Assembly: GCA_041399205.1 (NCBI GenBank)
Contig: JAWKTK010000043.1
Span: 1 to 18,461, forward strand
Direction of reading: 5' to 3'
Length of the DNA stretch: 18,461 bases
Source: JAGQOZ01 sp041399205
Lineage (GTDB): Bacteria; Planctomycetota; Planctomycetia; Pirellulales; Pirellulaceae
The translations under genes and the position numbers were made by a program. How positions within the stretch are numbered: the first letter of the stretch is position 1; each line of letters starts with the position of its first letter. Shown here in pieces: positions 8,414 to 16,425 of the stretch. Under the pieces are notes generated by a model, which was given only the letters and a program-made list of their open reading frames with translations, was not told the DNA's origin and did no database searches.

Positions 8414-9589
8414 ATGTCACGAAGAAGAGTTGTTGTGGCCAAACAGCTTGCCGCCAGCGGATTGTTGGGCATCTGCCTACTAGGCTCGACCGGCAAGGCG
8501 CAGATGACGGGGCCTCCCTTTGCCGAAGACATGGCGATGCCGGGCATGCGAACCCAGTGCGGTCCGCAAGGCTGTGCACCCAAAGCGGCGTCGTATGGGT
8601 ATTGGGTCGAACAGTGGCGTCGTTGGCCGGGCCCCGATGCGGCACCTTTGTCGTCCGCAGCTGGTGGCCATGACATGTCGCCGTTTATCAAACCGGGCGG
8701 AGACGTTCCGGACACAATGGTCCCTGATTCGCGAGACGAAGGGACACTCATGCCACATCGACGTCAACCGCCCAAATCTGGTGCGTCATCGTCGTCCGTT
8801 TTGCCTTCGCCGAATCGAACTCCTGGCCCCGTTGTTCAGCCAGAACCGTTTGGCAATTCGTCCGCAGCGGAAACGTTGCCAGAAAGCGATCCGCTTCCCA
8901 ACTTAGAGGACGAACCGACGGGACCGAACGATGCGCTGGACGCCGGTTCGCCTTTCGATTCATTGGATCCGCTACCGGATCTTGATACGCCTGCCGATTC
9001 AAATGATCCGCTGGATGCCGGCGACGGATTTGATTCCAACGACGGTTTTGACTTTGATAGCTTGGACGACTTGGGTTCGCAACGCCGGCCAGCGGCAAAC
9101 ACCTATACGGCGCGTCGAGACGCTCTGCCGCCGCCCAACCGCCGGATGCGAATGCGAAACAGTCGTCCGTCGCCGGACCGGAGCCGAACCAATTATTCGT
9201 CATATGATTCCGACTACCAAGGCCGGCCCGTCCGACACGCGGCTGACTACGACTATGAACGCTTCCAAGGTGCGGACTATCAGCCTCGAGAACACCGAGA
9301 GTATTACGCTCAGCAAGCCAGTTTTGACGCGCCGGCGGAACGGTACTTTGCACCGGGTGCCAATCCATTGCGAACCGCCGAATACACTCCGCCGCCAGAA
9401 CAATATTATGAAGGTGAATTCGAATACTATCGTCCGGTTCGACCGATGCCGAGTGACCGGTATGAACCAGAATATGTGGAGCCACCTTTTTCTGGTTCGC
9501 AGCGGTTTGTCAACGAACCCGCTGCCTGGGACGAACCGGACGAAGTTGCTGAATCGCCCGCTGCGTCTCGGAGAAATCCGCTGCGTTGA
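8414..9589 (+). CDS. Secreted Asp/Tyr-rich low-complexity protein
   Basis: The ATG at 8414 has AGAAGGA eight bases upstream. Residues 1-29 form a signal peptide (RRR, then a hydrophobic stretch, then STGKA). After it come a QCGPQGC pair of cysteines (49, 54) and YGYWVEQWRRWPG (61-73). I recall this motif from many secreted planctomycete proteins; that is recollection, not a search. Residues 155-220 are strongly acidic with repeated DP/DAG/FDS units. Residues 230-355 are rich in Tyr (17 by count), Arg and Pro. No enzyme domain is visible. It follows the export lipoproteins by 115 bp on the same strand and may be a cell-surface or matrix component of the same locus. Function unknown. Confidence 0.8.
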   Translation: MSRRRVVVAKQLAASGLLGICLLGSTGKAQMTGPPFAEDMAMPGMRTQCGPQGCAPKAASYGYWVEQWRRWPGPDAAPLSSAAGGHDMSPFIKPGGDVPDTMVPDSRDEGTLMPHRRQPPKSGASSSSVLPSPNRTPGPVVQPEPFGNSSAAETLPESDPLPNLEDEPTGPNDALDAGSPFDSLDPLPDLDTPADSNDPLDAGDGFDSNDGFDFDSLDDLGSQRRPAANTYTARRDALPPPNRRMRMRNSRPSPDRSRTNYSSYDSDYQGRPVRHAADYDYERFQGADYQPREHREYYAQQASFDAPAERYFAPGANPLRTAEYTPPPEQYYEGEFEYYRPVRPMPSDRYEPEYVEPPFSGSQRFVNEPAAWDEPDEVAESPAASRRNPLR

Positions 9590-9637
9590 TTCGCGGCTTC
9601 GATGACGACTTAGCAACCGCAAAATGTCCGGGGGGAC

Positions 9638-9674
9638 AGAAGCGAGTCTTGGGAAACTGAGACCGCTTCTTTTT
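9638..9674 (+). terminator. Intrinsic terminator after the secreted-protein gene
   Basis: Arms agaagcg-a-gtct and agac-cgcttct form an 11-bp stem with one bulged A and a 10-nt loop, followed directly by TTTT. It separates the surface locus from the antiporter gene. Confidence 0.8.
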
Positions 9675-9819
9675 CGTTTTACAAGGATCGGTTCGCTGGG
9701 AAACAAATCGGCTGTGGCTCTGACGCATGTCTGGGCCCTCGTTCCCGTCATCTCTGGGATCTGTTATTCTTCAGGTCACCCGTCACGTCTAACATTCGAA
9801 GATCTGGGGAGAGACATCG

Positions 9820-11640
9820 TTGAATAACCCGCTGGTATTTTTAACAGCCGTTCTGGGTTTGGGAATTACGGCGCAGTGGCTGGCATGGCGTCTGAAGCTG
9901 CCGTCCATCCTGCTGTTACTGGCGTTCGGCTTTATGGTGGGTGTGTTTTCGGGAGACAACCCCGACGTGCCGGGCGACACGATTACCGATGAAATGCTGG
10001 GGTCGAAACTCCTGTTTCCCATTGTGTCTTTGTCCGTGGCCGTGATCATGTTTGAAGGCGGACTGACGCTCCGTTTTCACGAAATCCACGAATCCGCCAA
10101 GACGGTACTGCGACTGGTTACCGTCGGAGCGCTGGTGACATGGGTCTTGGCCGCCGGCAGTGCTAAATTCATATTGGGTATGGAAAACGGTATTGCTGCT
10201 TACCGGTGCCATCTTAGTGGTGACCGGTCCGACCGTGATTGGCCCTTGTTGCGGCATGTGCGTCCTTCGCGCAAAGTCGGTTCGATTGTGAAATGGGAAG
10301 GAATTGTGATCGATCCCATTGGCGCGGTGCTGGCCGTTTTGGTCTTTGACGCCATCATCGAAGGCGACCCACAGCGCGCCGCGATAGCGCTGGCCAAGAT
10401 TTTGGCGATTGGCGCATTCCTGGGATTGTCCTTAGCCTATGCCATGGTCCAGGTGTTGCGACGTTATTGGGTTCCAGATTTTTTGCACAACCCCGTGTTC
10501 TTGGCCGTTGCCTTGGCCGCGTTCACCGCTTCCAACTTGATGGCGCCGGAAGCGGGCTTGGTGACCGTCACCGTTTTGGGAATTGCGTTGGCGAACCAGA
10601 AAACCGTTGCGGTTCGGCATGTGGTCGAGTTCAAGGAAAACCTCCGAGTGCTCTTGATATCGTGCTTGTTCATCGTCTTGGCGGCGCGAATTCGGCCCAG
10701 TGACATCCTGAATATTGGCTGGCAAGGACTGGTCTTCTTGGCCGTGTTAATTCTGCTGGTGCGTCCGATTGCTGTGTTCGCATCGACGTTTGGCAGCAAA
10801 CTAACCAAGAACGAACGCTGGTTTTTGGCCTTCCTGGCTCCTCGAGGAATCGTGGCGGCGGCGGTTTCCAGTGTATTTGCCTTAGAGGTAGCCGCGCACG
10901 CGCATGACGGAGAAATCGTGCCGGGTGCGGACATGATTGTGCCAGTCACGTTCTTGGTGATTGTCGGCACGGTAGCTATCTATGGCTTGGCCGCATCGCC
11001 GCTGGCCAAACGTTTGGGACTTGCCGTGGCGAACCCGCAAGGCATCCTGTTTGCCGGAGCCACGCCATGGGTACGCGCGTTAGCGAAAGCTGTCCATGAC
11101 GAAGGCATCCCGGTCTTGCTGGTGGACACGAATTACCAAAACATCGCTGCAGCGCGAATGGAGGGGCTGGCCGGTCGTTGTGCCAGCATTGTGTCAGACC
11201 ACATGGAAGACATTGACTTGGGTGGCTTGGGCCGACTGCTGGCCGCCACGCCCAATCACGATTTGAATACGTTGGCCGCCATGGAGTTTGCTCCGGTTTT
11301 TGGACGAGCGAAAGTGTATCAATTACCGCCGGGCGAATTACGAGGTCGTCGGCGCGAAGCAACGCCGTCTCATCTGCGAGGTCGTTATTTGTTTGCGAAT
11401 GATGCCAACTACGATTCGCTGGAGCTGCGTTTTGCAACCGGATCGATCATCAAGAAGTCAAAGATCACCGATTCGTATACATACGAAGATTTTTTGGCTC
11501 GCTACGGAGAAGACGTACAAATTCTGTTCGTGCTGACCGAATCGAAGCAGCTGAATATTATCACCGCTGGCGAAAAAATTGCGCCCAAATCCGGGCAAGT
11601 TCTGTTCTCGCTGGTTCGCGAAAGTGACGCGCATAAATAG
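9820..11640 (+). CDS. CPA1-type Na+/H+ antiporter with TrkA-N (RCK) domain
   Basis: This is an inner-membrane cation:proton antiporter with a cytoplasmic nucleotide-binding regulatory domain. The start is TTG at 9820, preceded by GGGGAGAG. Residues about 5-400 are a many-helix exchanger domain with FEGGLTL (78-84) and a DPIGAVLAVLV segment (from 165). From about 405 a Rossmann-type start (GILFAGATPWVRALAKAV, then PVLLVDTN) marks the TrkA-N domain. The C-terminal 100 residues are soluble. Residues about 125-142 are out of frame: reading the next frame between about 10192 and 10246 restores LLLTGAILVVTGPTVIGP, which is characteristic of the family. An extra base near 10192 is compensated by a missing T near 10243-10246, so the frame survives. 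The gene is convergent with aroC, with a 42-bp gap. Confidence 0.93.
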   Translation: MNNPLVFLTAVLGLGITAQWLAWRLKLPSILLLLAFGFMVGVFSGDNPDVPGDTITDEMLGSKLLFPIVSLSVAVIMFEGGLTLRFHEIHESAKTVLRLVTVGALVTWVLAAGSAKFILGMENGIAAYRCHLSGDRSDRDWPLLRHVRPSRKVGSIVKWEGIVIDPIGAVLAVLVFDAIIEGDPQRAAIALAKILAIGAFLGLSLAYAMVQVLRRYWVPDFLHNPVFLAVALAAFTASNLMAPEAGLVTVTVLGIALANQKTVAVRHVVEFKENLRVLLISCLFIVLAARIRPSDILNIGWQGLVFLAVLILLVRPIAVFASTFGSKLTKNERWFLAFLAPRGIVAAAVSSVFALEVAAHAHDGEIVPGADMIVPVTFLVIVGTVAIYGLAASPLAKRLGLAVANPQGILFAGATPWVRALAKAVHDEGIPVLLVDTNYQNIAAARMEGLAGRCASIVSDHMEDIDLGGLGRLLAATPNHDLNTLAAMEFAPVFGRAKVYQLPPGELRGRRREATPSHLRGRYLFANDANYDSLELRFATGSIIKKSKITDSYTYEDFLARYGEDVQILFVLTESKQLNIITAGEKIAPKSGQVLFSLVRESDAHK

Positions 11641-11682
11641 CGGACAAAAGGCGCTCAGGCCGTTTCGCTCAGCTGTCGTTTC

Positions 11683-12767
11683 CTATAACCGAACCGTTCT
11701 TTGCCGCAGAGCATGATCGGCCAAGACGATGGCCATCATCGCTTCGCCCATTGGGACAAAGCGTGGCAGCAGGCATGGGTCGTGGCGTCCTTTGGTGCTG
11801 ATGGAGGTCGGTTGGCCTTGGCGATTGACCGTGGGCTGTTCTTGCGAAAGAGACGAAGTTGGCTTGATGGCACAGCGGAATACAATGGGCATGCCGCTGG
11901 AAATCCCGCCCAACAATCCTCCGTGTCGATTCGTTACCGTGCGAATGGTATTGTCTTGTGACACAAATGTGTCATTGTTTTCGCTGCCACGTAGTGACGC
12001 CACGCCAAAGCCTTCGCCATATTCGACTCCCAAAACCGCTGGCAGACTAAAAAACGCTTTGCCTAGATCGGCCTTCAATTTGTCAAACACCGGTTCGCCC
12101 CAACCAGCCGGAACACCGGTCGCCACCAGCTCTGACACTCCGCCAATCGAATCTTGTTCTTTGCGAAGCTGATCGATCAGTGCCACCATCTGTTCTGCGA
12201 CCGTCGCGTCGGGACAGCGAACGATATTGGCTTCCACTTGTTCCAGCGTCACGTCTTCCGGATGATCAATTTGAGCCACAATGTCACCCACTTGTTTGAC
12301 GTAGCCCACAATTTGAATGCCGTGCCAATGCGATAACAATTTCTTGGCTACGGCGCCAGCGGCAACACGAGCGGTCGTTTCTCGCGGCTGGAACGGCCAC
12401 CACCTCGGTAATCTCGAATCCCATACTTGGCGTCGAAACTGTGATCCGCATGGCCGGGACGATACTTGTCCTGGATGTCCGAATAATCTTTGGAACGCTG
12501 ATCGGTATTGCGAATCAAGATGGCCAAGGACGTTCCGGTGGTCTGGCCTGCAAAGACGCCCGACAGAATTTCCGGATGGTCCGCTTCGTCACGTTGCGTG
12601 GTGATTTTGGATTGACCAGGACGGCGGCGTTGCAGGTCCGGCAGAAGATCATCCACGTTCAATGCCAGTCCCGCGGGAACTCCGTCAATAATGACGACGT
12701 TGCCCGGACCGTGACTTTCGCCCGCAGTGGTAATTCGAAACGTATGGCCAAAAGTATTGCCCGGCAT
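11683..12767 (-). CDS. aroC: Chorismate synthase (one frameshift in this sequence)
   Basis: Chorismate synthase makes chorismate from EPSP, the last step of the shikimate pathway, using reduced FMN. The ATG at 12767 gives MPGNTFGHTFRITTAGESHG, the family N-terminus; a TTG at 12821 would add 18 unsupported residues. Further motifs are RRRPGQSKITTQRDEAD, YRPGHADHSFDAKYGIRDYR, GRSS, then after the shift TTARVAAGAVAKK, and later GVEYGEGF and NRHGGLLGGISSGMP. The frame breaks at 12386/12387. Inserting one base (G on the minus strand, giving AGCGCGCGAG) restores the expected RSSARETTARV. The corrected protein is 361 residues, normal for the family. An essential gene with one indel in a GCGCG tract suggests sequencing error. 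It lies 112 bp downstream of a kinase gene on the same strand. Confidence 0.96.
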
Positions 12768-12879
12768 GGCAGCGTGATCCGTATCAGCAGATTGTGTGTA
12801 GAACAGAACGAAGAACGACAACCGTTAGTTTAGCCAAATTCGTTCGCGTTGATCAGTCCGTTATCCGCTGCTGATTCGA

Positions 12880-13800
12880 TTAGCTGGCCAAGCGAAGTCC
12901 AATGGTTTGAACTTCCAATGCCGTCAATTCGTCAATCAAGTCTTCTGTATTCTGAGGTCGCCGCAACGGTTGTTTGGCTAACATGCGTCGTACCAAATCG
13001 GCTACGGATTCAGGGATTTCCGACCGAATAGAACGCACGTCGGCAGGCGTTTCCGACAAATGTGCTTCGACCAATTTACCTTGATCCGATCCGGAAAACG
13101 GTTTGCGTCCCGTCAACATTTCAAACAGCGTGACGCCCAGACTGTAGATGTCGCTACGCACATCGGTACGCAATGTGGATGTGAACATTTCCGGAGCCAC
13201 ATAGTGAAGCGTGCCCACGATGGGCCGGTCCCACGAAAAGATCGATTCGTGCTTTCGCAATGCGCATCCCAAGTCAATCAACGTTGCATGTCCTTCGGCC
13301 GAAACCATTATATTGGCCGGCTTGACATCGGCATGAATCCAGCCGGACTGATGAAGATGTCCCAACGCTTGGCTGACCTGTCGAACAATCCACAATGCAT
13401 GCGGCACGGTAACTCGGCCCATGGCCGCAATGGCTTTGGACAGCGGCGCTCCGTCAATCTTGGGCATCACAATAAAGTACGGCGCTTGATGCACATGCTG
13501 GTCCAAAATAGGAACCAGATGCGAAAACGATGACGCCAGACCTACTTCGGCTTCTCGCTTCATCAAATTGATCGATAGCGGATCTTGATCGTGCGGAGCG
13601 AACAGAACCTTGATGGCGTAGTCGGCCGGCCAATCGGGCGGACAGCCCAACGGTCGACCAAAGTAGATGTTGGTCATCGTCCCCTTGGCTGCCAAACATT
13701 CCAACTGCCAATCGCCAATGCAGGCCGGAGTTGTGTTGCGGCGACTTGGGTGCCGAGGAGTTCGAAGAGATGTGTTGTGCGAAGATCGAATATTGCTCAT
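12880..13800 (-). CDS. Soluble Ser/Thr protein kinase, non-RD, with atypical motifs
   Basis: This 306-residue protein has a Hanks-type kinase fold from about residue 30 to 295 and no transmembrane helix or extra domain. Visible landmarks are the lysine in YAIKVL (K64), a helix-C glutamate region (KREAEVGLAS), catalytic-loop HADVKPANIM (D158, K160, N163), the metal-binding DLG (176-178, in place of DFG), GTLHYVAPEM (196-205) and DIYSLGV (217-223). The HRD arginine is replaced by alanine. The glycine-rich loop is poor (AAKGTMTNIYFG). These residues are compatible with activity but suggest no activation-loop control of the RD type. The ATG at 13800 is the first possible start because an in-frame TAA lies 15 bases upstream; no Shine-Dalgarno is obvious. 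Substrate unknown. Cotranscription with aroC is possible. Confidence 0.92.
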   Translation of the reverse strand: MSNIRSSHNTSLRTPRHPSRRNTTPACIGDWQLECLAAKGTMTNIYFGRPLGCPPDWPADYAIKVLFAPHDQDPLSINLMKREAEVGLASSFSHLVPILDQHVHQAPYFIVMPKIDGAPLSKAIAAMGRVTVPHALWIVRQVSQALGHLHQSGWIHADVKPANIMVSAEGHATLIDLGCALRKHESIFSWDRPIVGTLHYVAPEMFTSTLRTDVRSDIYSLGVTLFEMLTGRKPFSGSDQGKLVEAHLSETPADVRSIRSEIPESVADLVRRMLAKQPLRRPQNTEDLIDELTALEVQTIGLRLAS

Positions 13801-14043
13801 GGAAGGGATTCTTTATGGAGCAACGGAAGGGAAGGGTGTACGGCTTTCATCGGTTAAGCCCTGCCGCGAATTGAACATTTCGCTCAAGAGTTGCAGCGGC
13901 GTGCCGATTAGGCAAAGTTTATTGCCGCGTGCCTGCAGCCAGCACCCGCACAGCCTACCCAGCTAGGCGCCTTTCCACGGATCTACGTCGGCCATCGTTC
14001 GCAATTCCGGAATCGAACGTGCCAGCGCCCGACGGAGGATTCG

Positions 14044-15228
14044 TTAATGCGTGCCGAAGCCAACGTCGGCCAGTTCCTTCAAGTCGCCGCCGTCGTCCTG
14101 CAAATTTCGACCGACCGAATAGACCGTCCAACCTGATTCGGTCGTGTTGATTATCAACGGCTTGCCGCTGAACGGATCGATCGTGCAAGCTTTGGGTAGT
14201 CCCAAAATTGCCGGCGAGATGGGTGTCCCTGTTTCATATCCGCCAGCGTGAATCTTGTTTAGGATTCGTAGGCAACGCATTAGGGCGCGAATACGATTCA
14301 TCGCTTCTCGACTAGCCTCGATCGCTGGGACCAATGTCGCCGCCGGTCCTGTGACCTGCGGTGGCTTGCGTTGCGAATACAAGAATTGCTCTTCAGCTCC
14401 AATCTCGATTTGTTCGTTTACATAGCGAAGATAGTCGTTCGCAAACTTGGTGCCAATCACGGGAAGTCGCTGAAACGATTCCATGCCAACCGGGATTTCT
14501 GTTCGCAACGCATGCACGTATCCCGGCATGGCGTCATGCAAAGCCAATTCCGCTTCAATGGCTTGATGGGTAGCTTCTGATAAATCGTGTGCTTGCATGA
14601 GTTGCCCGAGGTAACTGACGGCTATCGATCGGCAGGCTGTGTTTACCAAAAACAGCACCAGCGTTGGTTCTTTGTCTTGCATGCGACACAGACGCAGCTG
14701 CTGAAGATAAACGGCAACCGCTTCATCCGGTTTGCCCAGCGACAGTAAATAACGAGCTCGACAGTCATTCAGTCTTGCGAACTGACGCATTGGTTTGGTC
14801 GCCTCCAACGAAATTTCGTTGAACGGTTTGCTGAAATCCATGGGCCAAGCCGAATCACGGCATTCGGCAGCTTTGTCCAACGCCTCTAGGACTCTTGGAA
14901 ACGCGTCCAAGCCTTCCGCCGTCTTGGCGACCTGTTCGTCGGTCAGTCCATTTTTCCAATCGAAGTCTTCCATATTGGCGTGTGCGAACGGATAGATCCG
15001 CGAATACAGCTCTTCTGCTTCGGCCGCCACCGGAAACAAATACGTAGCCGCGTTTTCTTCCGCCGGAACATCACGCTTCAAGTCTTGCAGAGTGACGGGA
15101 TGACCGTCTTCGCGAAGTTGAGCAATCGTCTCTTCCATCTGCGCGTGTGCTCGCCAAGTAACCCCGGCGCCAACAACCAGTAGTATCGTGACGGTGATCA
15201 ATGCGATTTTTAGAATTCTCTTCCCCAT
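14044..15228 (-). CDS. Membrane-anchored protein with C-terminal YSVGxNxxDDGG motif
   Basis: The third gene of the sigma-factor operon, 394 residues from the ATG at 15228, which has GGGAG seven bases upstream. Residues about 4-24 (KRILKIALITVTILLVVGAG) form one membrane helix, leaving a long extracytoplasmic helical domain. The C-terminal part has IDPFSGKPL (about 350-358) and GWTVYSVGRNLQDDGGD (about 366-382). This kind of tail recurs in planctomycete proteins and resembles the last strands of type II pseudopilins, a similarity by eye only. The longer reading up to 15327 adds 33 random-looking residues inside the upstream gene and is rejected. Its role is unknown; its place in the ECF operon suggests envelope stress or surface maintenance. 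Confidence 0.85.
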   Translation of the reverse strand: MGKRILKIALITVTILLVVGAGVTWRAHAQMEETIAQLREDGHPVTLQDLKRDVPAEENAATYLFPVAAEAEELYSRIYPFAHANMEDFDWKNGLTDEQVAKTAEGLDAFPRVLEALDKAAECRDSAWPMDFSKPFNEISLEATKPMRQFARLNDCRARYLLSLGKPDEAVAVYLQQLRLCRMQDKEPTLVLFLVNTACRSIAVSYLGQLMQAHDLSEATHQAIEAELALHDAMPGYVHALRTEIPVGMESFQRLPVIGTKFANDYLRYVNEQIEIGAEEQFLYSQRKPPQVTGPAATLVPAIEASREAMNRIRALMRCLRILNKIHAGGYETGTPISPAILGLPKACTIDPFSGKPLIINTTESGWTVYSVGRNLQDDGGDLKELADVGFGTH

Positions 15229-15691
15229 GCGGTTGCTCCCATTCGGCCAGCAGGCCTTCAATTTCTTTCCAGTCCGGATATTCCAATTGCGGTGTTCGCC
15301 ACGCAAAAATTGATCGACGAGTTGCAAAACGCTGAAGATACGTGTGCATTTCCGCCAACTGACTTTCGTCCAAAACGGGTGCCAAGTCGTTGGCTAATTG
15401 AGTTGCTTGTCGCGATGCGTACGATGGTCCCAGCATCGCTTGTGTTCTTGTGTGTACGGCCCAAATCGAGCCGAACCAGCCGATCAACGCCAGCAGTAAC
15501 GTGAACGCCAAAGCGGGTAGGCTGACCGAATCGACTACGGTCCACACCAAATTGGTTCGCGCGGTCGGACGGGTCGGCGTCGCCAGTTTGGCCAAGATTT
15601 GCGTTCGCAATTCTGCCGTTGGACGAACTGGCACGCAGCGCTCCAGTTGCCATTCAATATCGGCGAATTCGTCAGGTGATAGTTGATTCAT
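15071..15691 (-). CDS. One-TM protein next to ECF sigma factor, probable anti-sigma/regulator
   Basis: The start is placed at the ATG at 15691, which overlaps the sigma factor stop as ATGA, a sign of translational coupling. An open frame extends to 15739 but would overlap the sigma gene by 52 bp. The N-terminus (MNQLSPDEFADIEWQLERC) is soluble. Residues about 56-79 form one transmembrane helix (LPALAFTLLLALIGWFG), followed by an extracytoplasmic helical region. This topology fits membrane anti-sigma factors, but there is no HxxxCxxC zinc motif, so the call rests on context. The last 53 residues (after EWEQPHG, from about 15229 down) are Arg/Ser/His-rich and lie over the next gene in another frame. 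They are probably out of frame. A single missing base could end the protein at the TAA at 15212-15210. Confidence 0.7.
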   Translation of the reverse strand: MNQLSPDEFADIEWQLERCVPVRPTAELRTQILAKLATPTRPTARTNLVWTVVDSVSLPALAFTLLLALIGWFGSIWAVHTRTQAMLGPSYASRQATQLANDLAPVLDESQLAEMHTYLQRFATRRSIFAWRTPQLEYPDWKEIEGLLAEWEQPHGEENSKNRIDHRHDTTGCWRRGYLASTRADGRDDCSTSRRRSSRHSARLEA

Positions 15692-16197
15692 TCGTTGGGC
15701 AATCGCTTTCTTAATTCCAAGATCGCGCGACGATACCACGTCGCCACGGTTCCGGCCGGAGTTTGCAGGACTTCGGCAATCTCGGCGAATGTTAGGCGAG
15801 CAAAAATCTTCAATTCAATCACTTCGCGATACTGGTCATCCAGCAGCGCTAAGGCTCGCTGCACATCGGCAATTTGGTTTTCGCCAGCATTGTCGTCTGC
15901 CGCAATCGGTTCGAACCACGGTTCTAGCGTTGTGTCGGTTGGTGGTTGCTTGTCTTTCCAGCGAAGCCATTCGTTCCGAGCCATCTGGAACGTATAGGCT
16001 TGCAAGTTGGTTACGGTTTTCAAACCAGAGCGATGTTTGTACAACCGCACAAACGTGTTTTGCAAAATGTCGGCTGCGTCATGAGATGAATTGGTTTGCA
16101 CCAACAGATAGTGATAGACCGCATTCGCAATTGCGTCATACCATTCCGCAAATGCATCATGGTGGCCTGCCGCCAATCGTTGATTCAATGCCTTCAT
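15688..16197 (-). CDS. RNA polymerase ECF sigma factor
   Basis: A 169-residue sigma-70 family protein of the extracytoplasmic-function type. The ATG at 16197 has GGAG five bases upstream; a TTG at 16257 would add 20 residues and lacks support. Region 2 covers about residues 20-80, with SSHDAADILQNTFVRLYKH and AYTFQMARNEWLRWKD. Region 4 is at the C-terminus, with LLDDQYREVIELKIFARLTF then AEIAEVLQTPAGTVATWYRR, a helix-turn-helix that reads the -35 element. No extra C-terminal domain is present. It leads a three-gene operon and its stop codon overlaps the next start (ATGA). Such sigma factors are usually held by the neighbouring membrane protein until an envelope signal; that is family knowledge. 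The target promoters cannot be read from this window. Confidence 0.95.
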   Translation of the reverse strand: MKALNQRLAAGHHDAFAEWYDAIANAVYHYLLVQTNSSHDAADILQNTFVRLYKHRSGLKTVTNLQAYTFQMARNEWLRWKDKQPPTDTTLEPWFEPIAADDNAGENQIADVQRALALLDDQYREVIELKIFARLTFAEIAEVLQTPAGTVATWYRRAILELRKRLPNE

Positions 16198-16356
16198 CAC
16201 CGCTCCGCGTTTCGGTTCCGTACGAGTAAGACCCGAAACCGCCGAGTATTTATTCAAAAAAGCGAGAATTTTCCGGGAAGAAACGGGCCGAACCGAGCTG
16301 TGGTCGCCATTTTAGCCGAGTTCTAGTTTGCGTCGAATTGGCGCATAGCGGCCCCT

Positions 16357-16386
16357 TCGACAAAAATCGAACCGGTTCGCTACAAT
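16357..16386 (+). promoter_or_regulatory. Sigma70-like promoter for the EEP-domain gene
   Basis: TCGACA (16357-16362; 5 of 6 to TTGACA) and TACAAT (16381-16386; 5 of 6 to TATAAT) are separated by 18 bp. It lies 40 bp upstream of the TTG start at 16426 and on the right strand. It is the best promoter match seen in the window. Confidence 0.65.
16368..16379. promoter_or_regulatory. Perfect 12-bp palindrome in the promoter spacer (possible operator)
   Basis: CGAACCGGTTCG is perfectly self-complementary and lies wholly between the -35 and -10 hexamers. A dimeric regulator bound here would block or re-orient polymerase. No regulator gene is identified, so the role is inferred from position only. 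Confidence 0.45.
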
Positions 16387-16425
16387 CTTGTTCGTACACT
16401 GACCGCCTTTTTTGGGAGCCTCCGC

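Noticed and set aside
8748..9485. A 245-codon minus-strand gene opposite the secreted-protein gene
   Set aside because: It is the antisense shadow of a gene with signal peptide, ribosome binding site and terminator, and its composition is His/Arg/Trp-rich without structure.
9200..9751. A 183-codon minus-strand gene
   Set aside because: It runs antisense through the Tyr-rich coding region and across a plus-strand terminator, with no recognisable protein features.
5694..13911. Repeat gtgccgattag shared by 5694 and 13901
   Set aside because: An 11-base match is expected many times by chance in a window this long, and the contexts differ.
13955..14188. Small minus-strand gene between the kinase and the YSVG-tail gene
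   Set aside because: It overlaps the end of the larger gene in another frame, is strongly Arg-rich and lacks a start signal.
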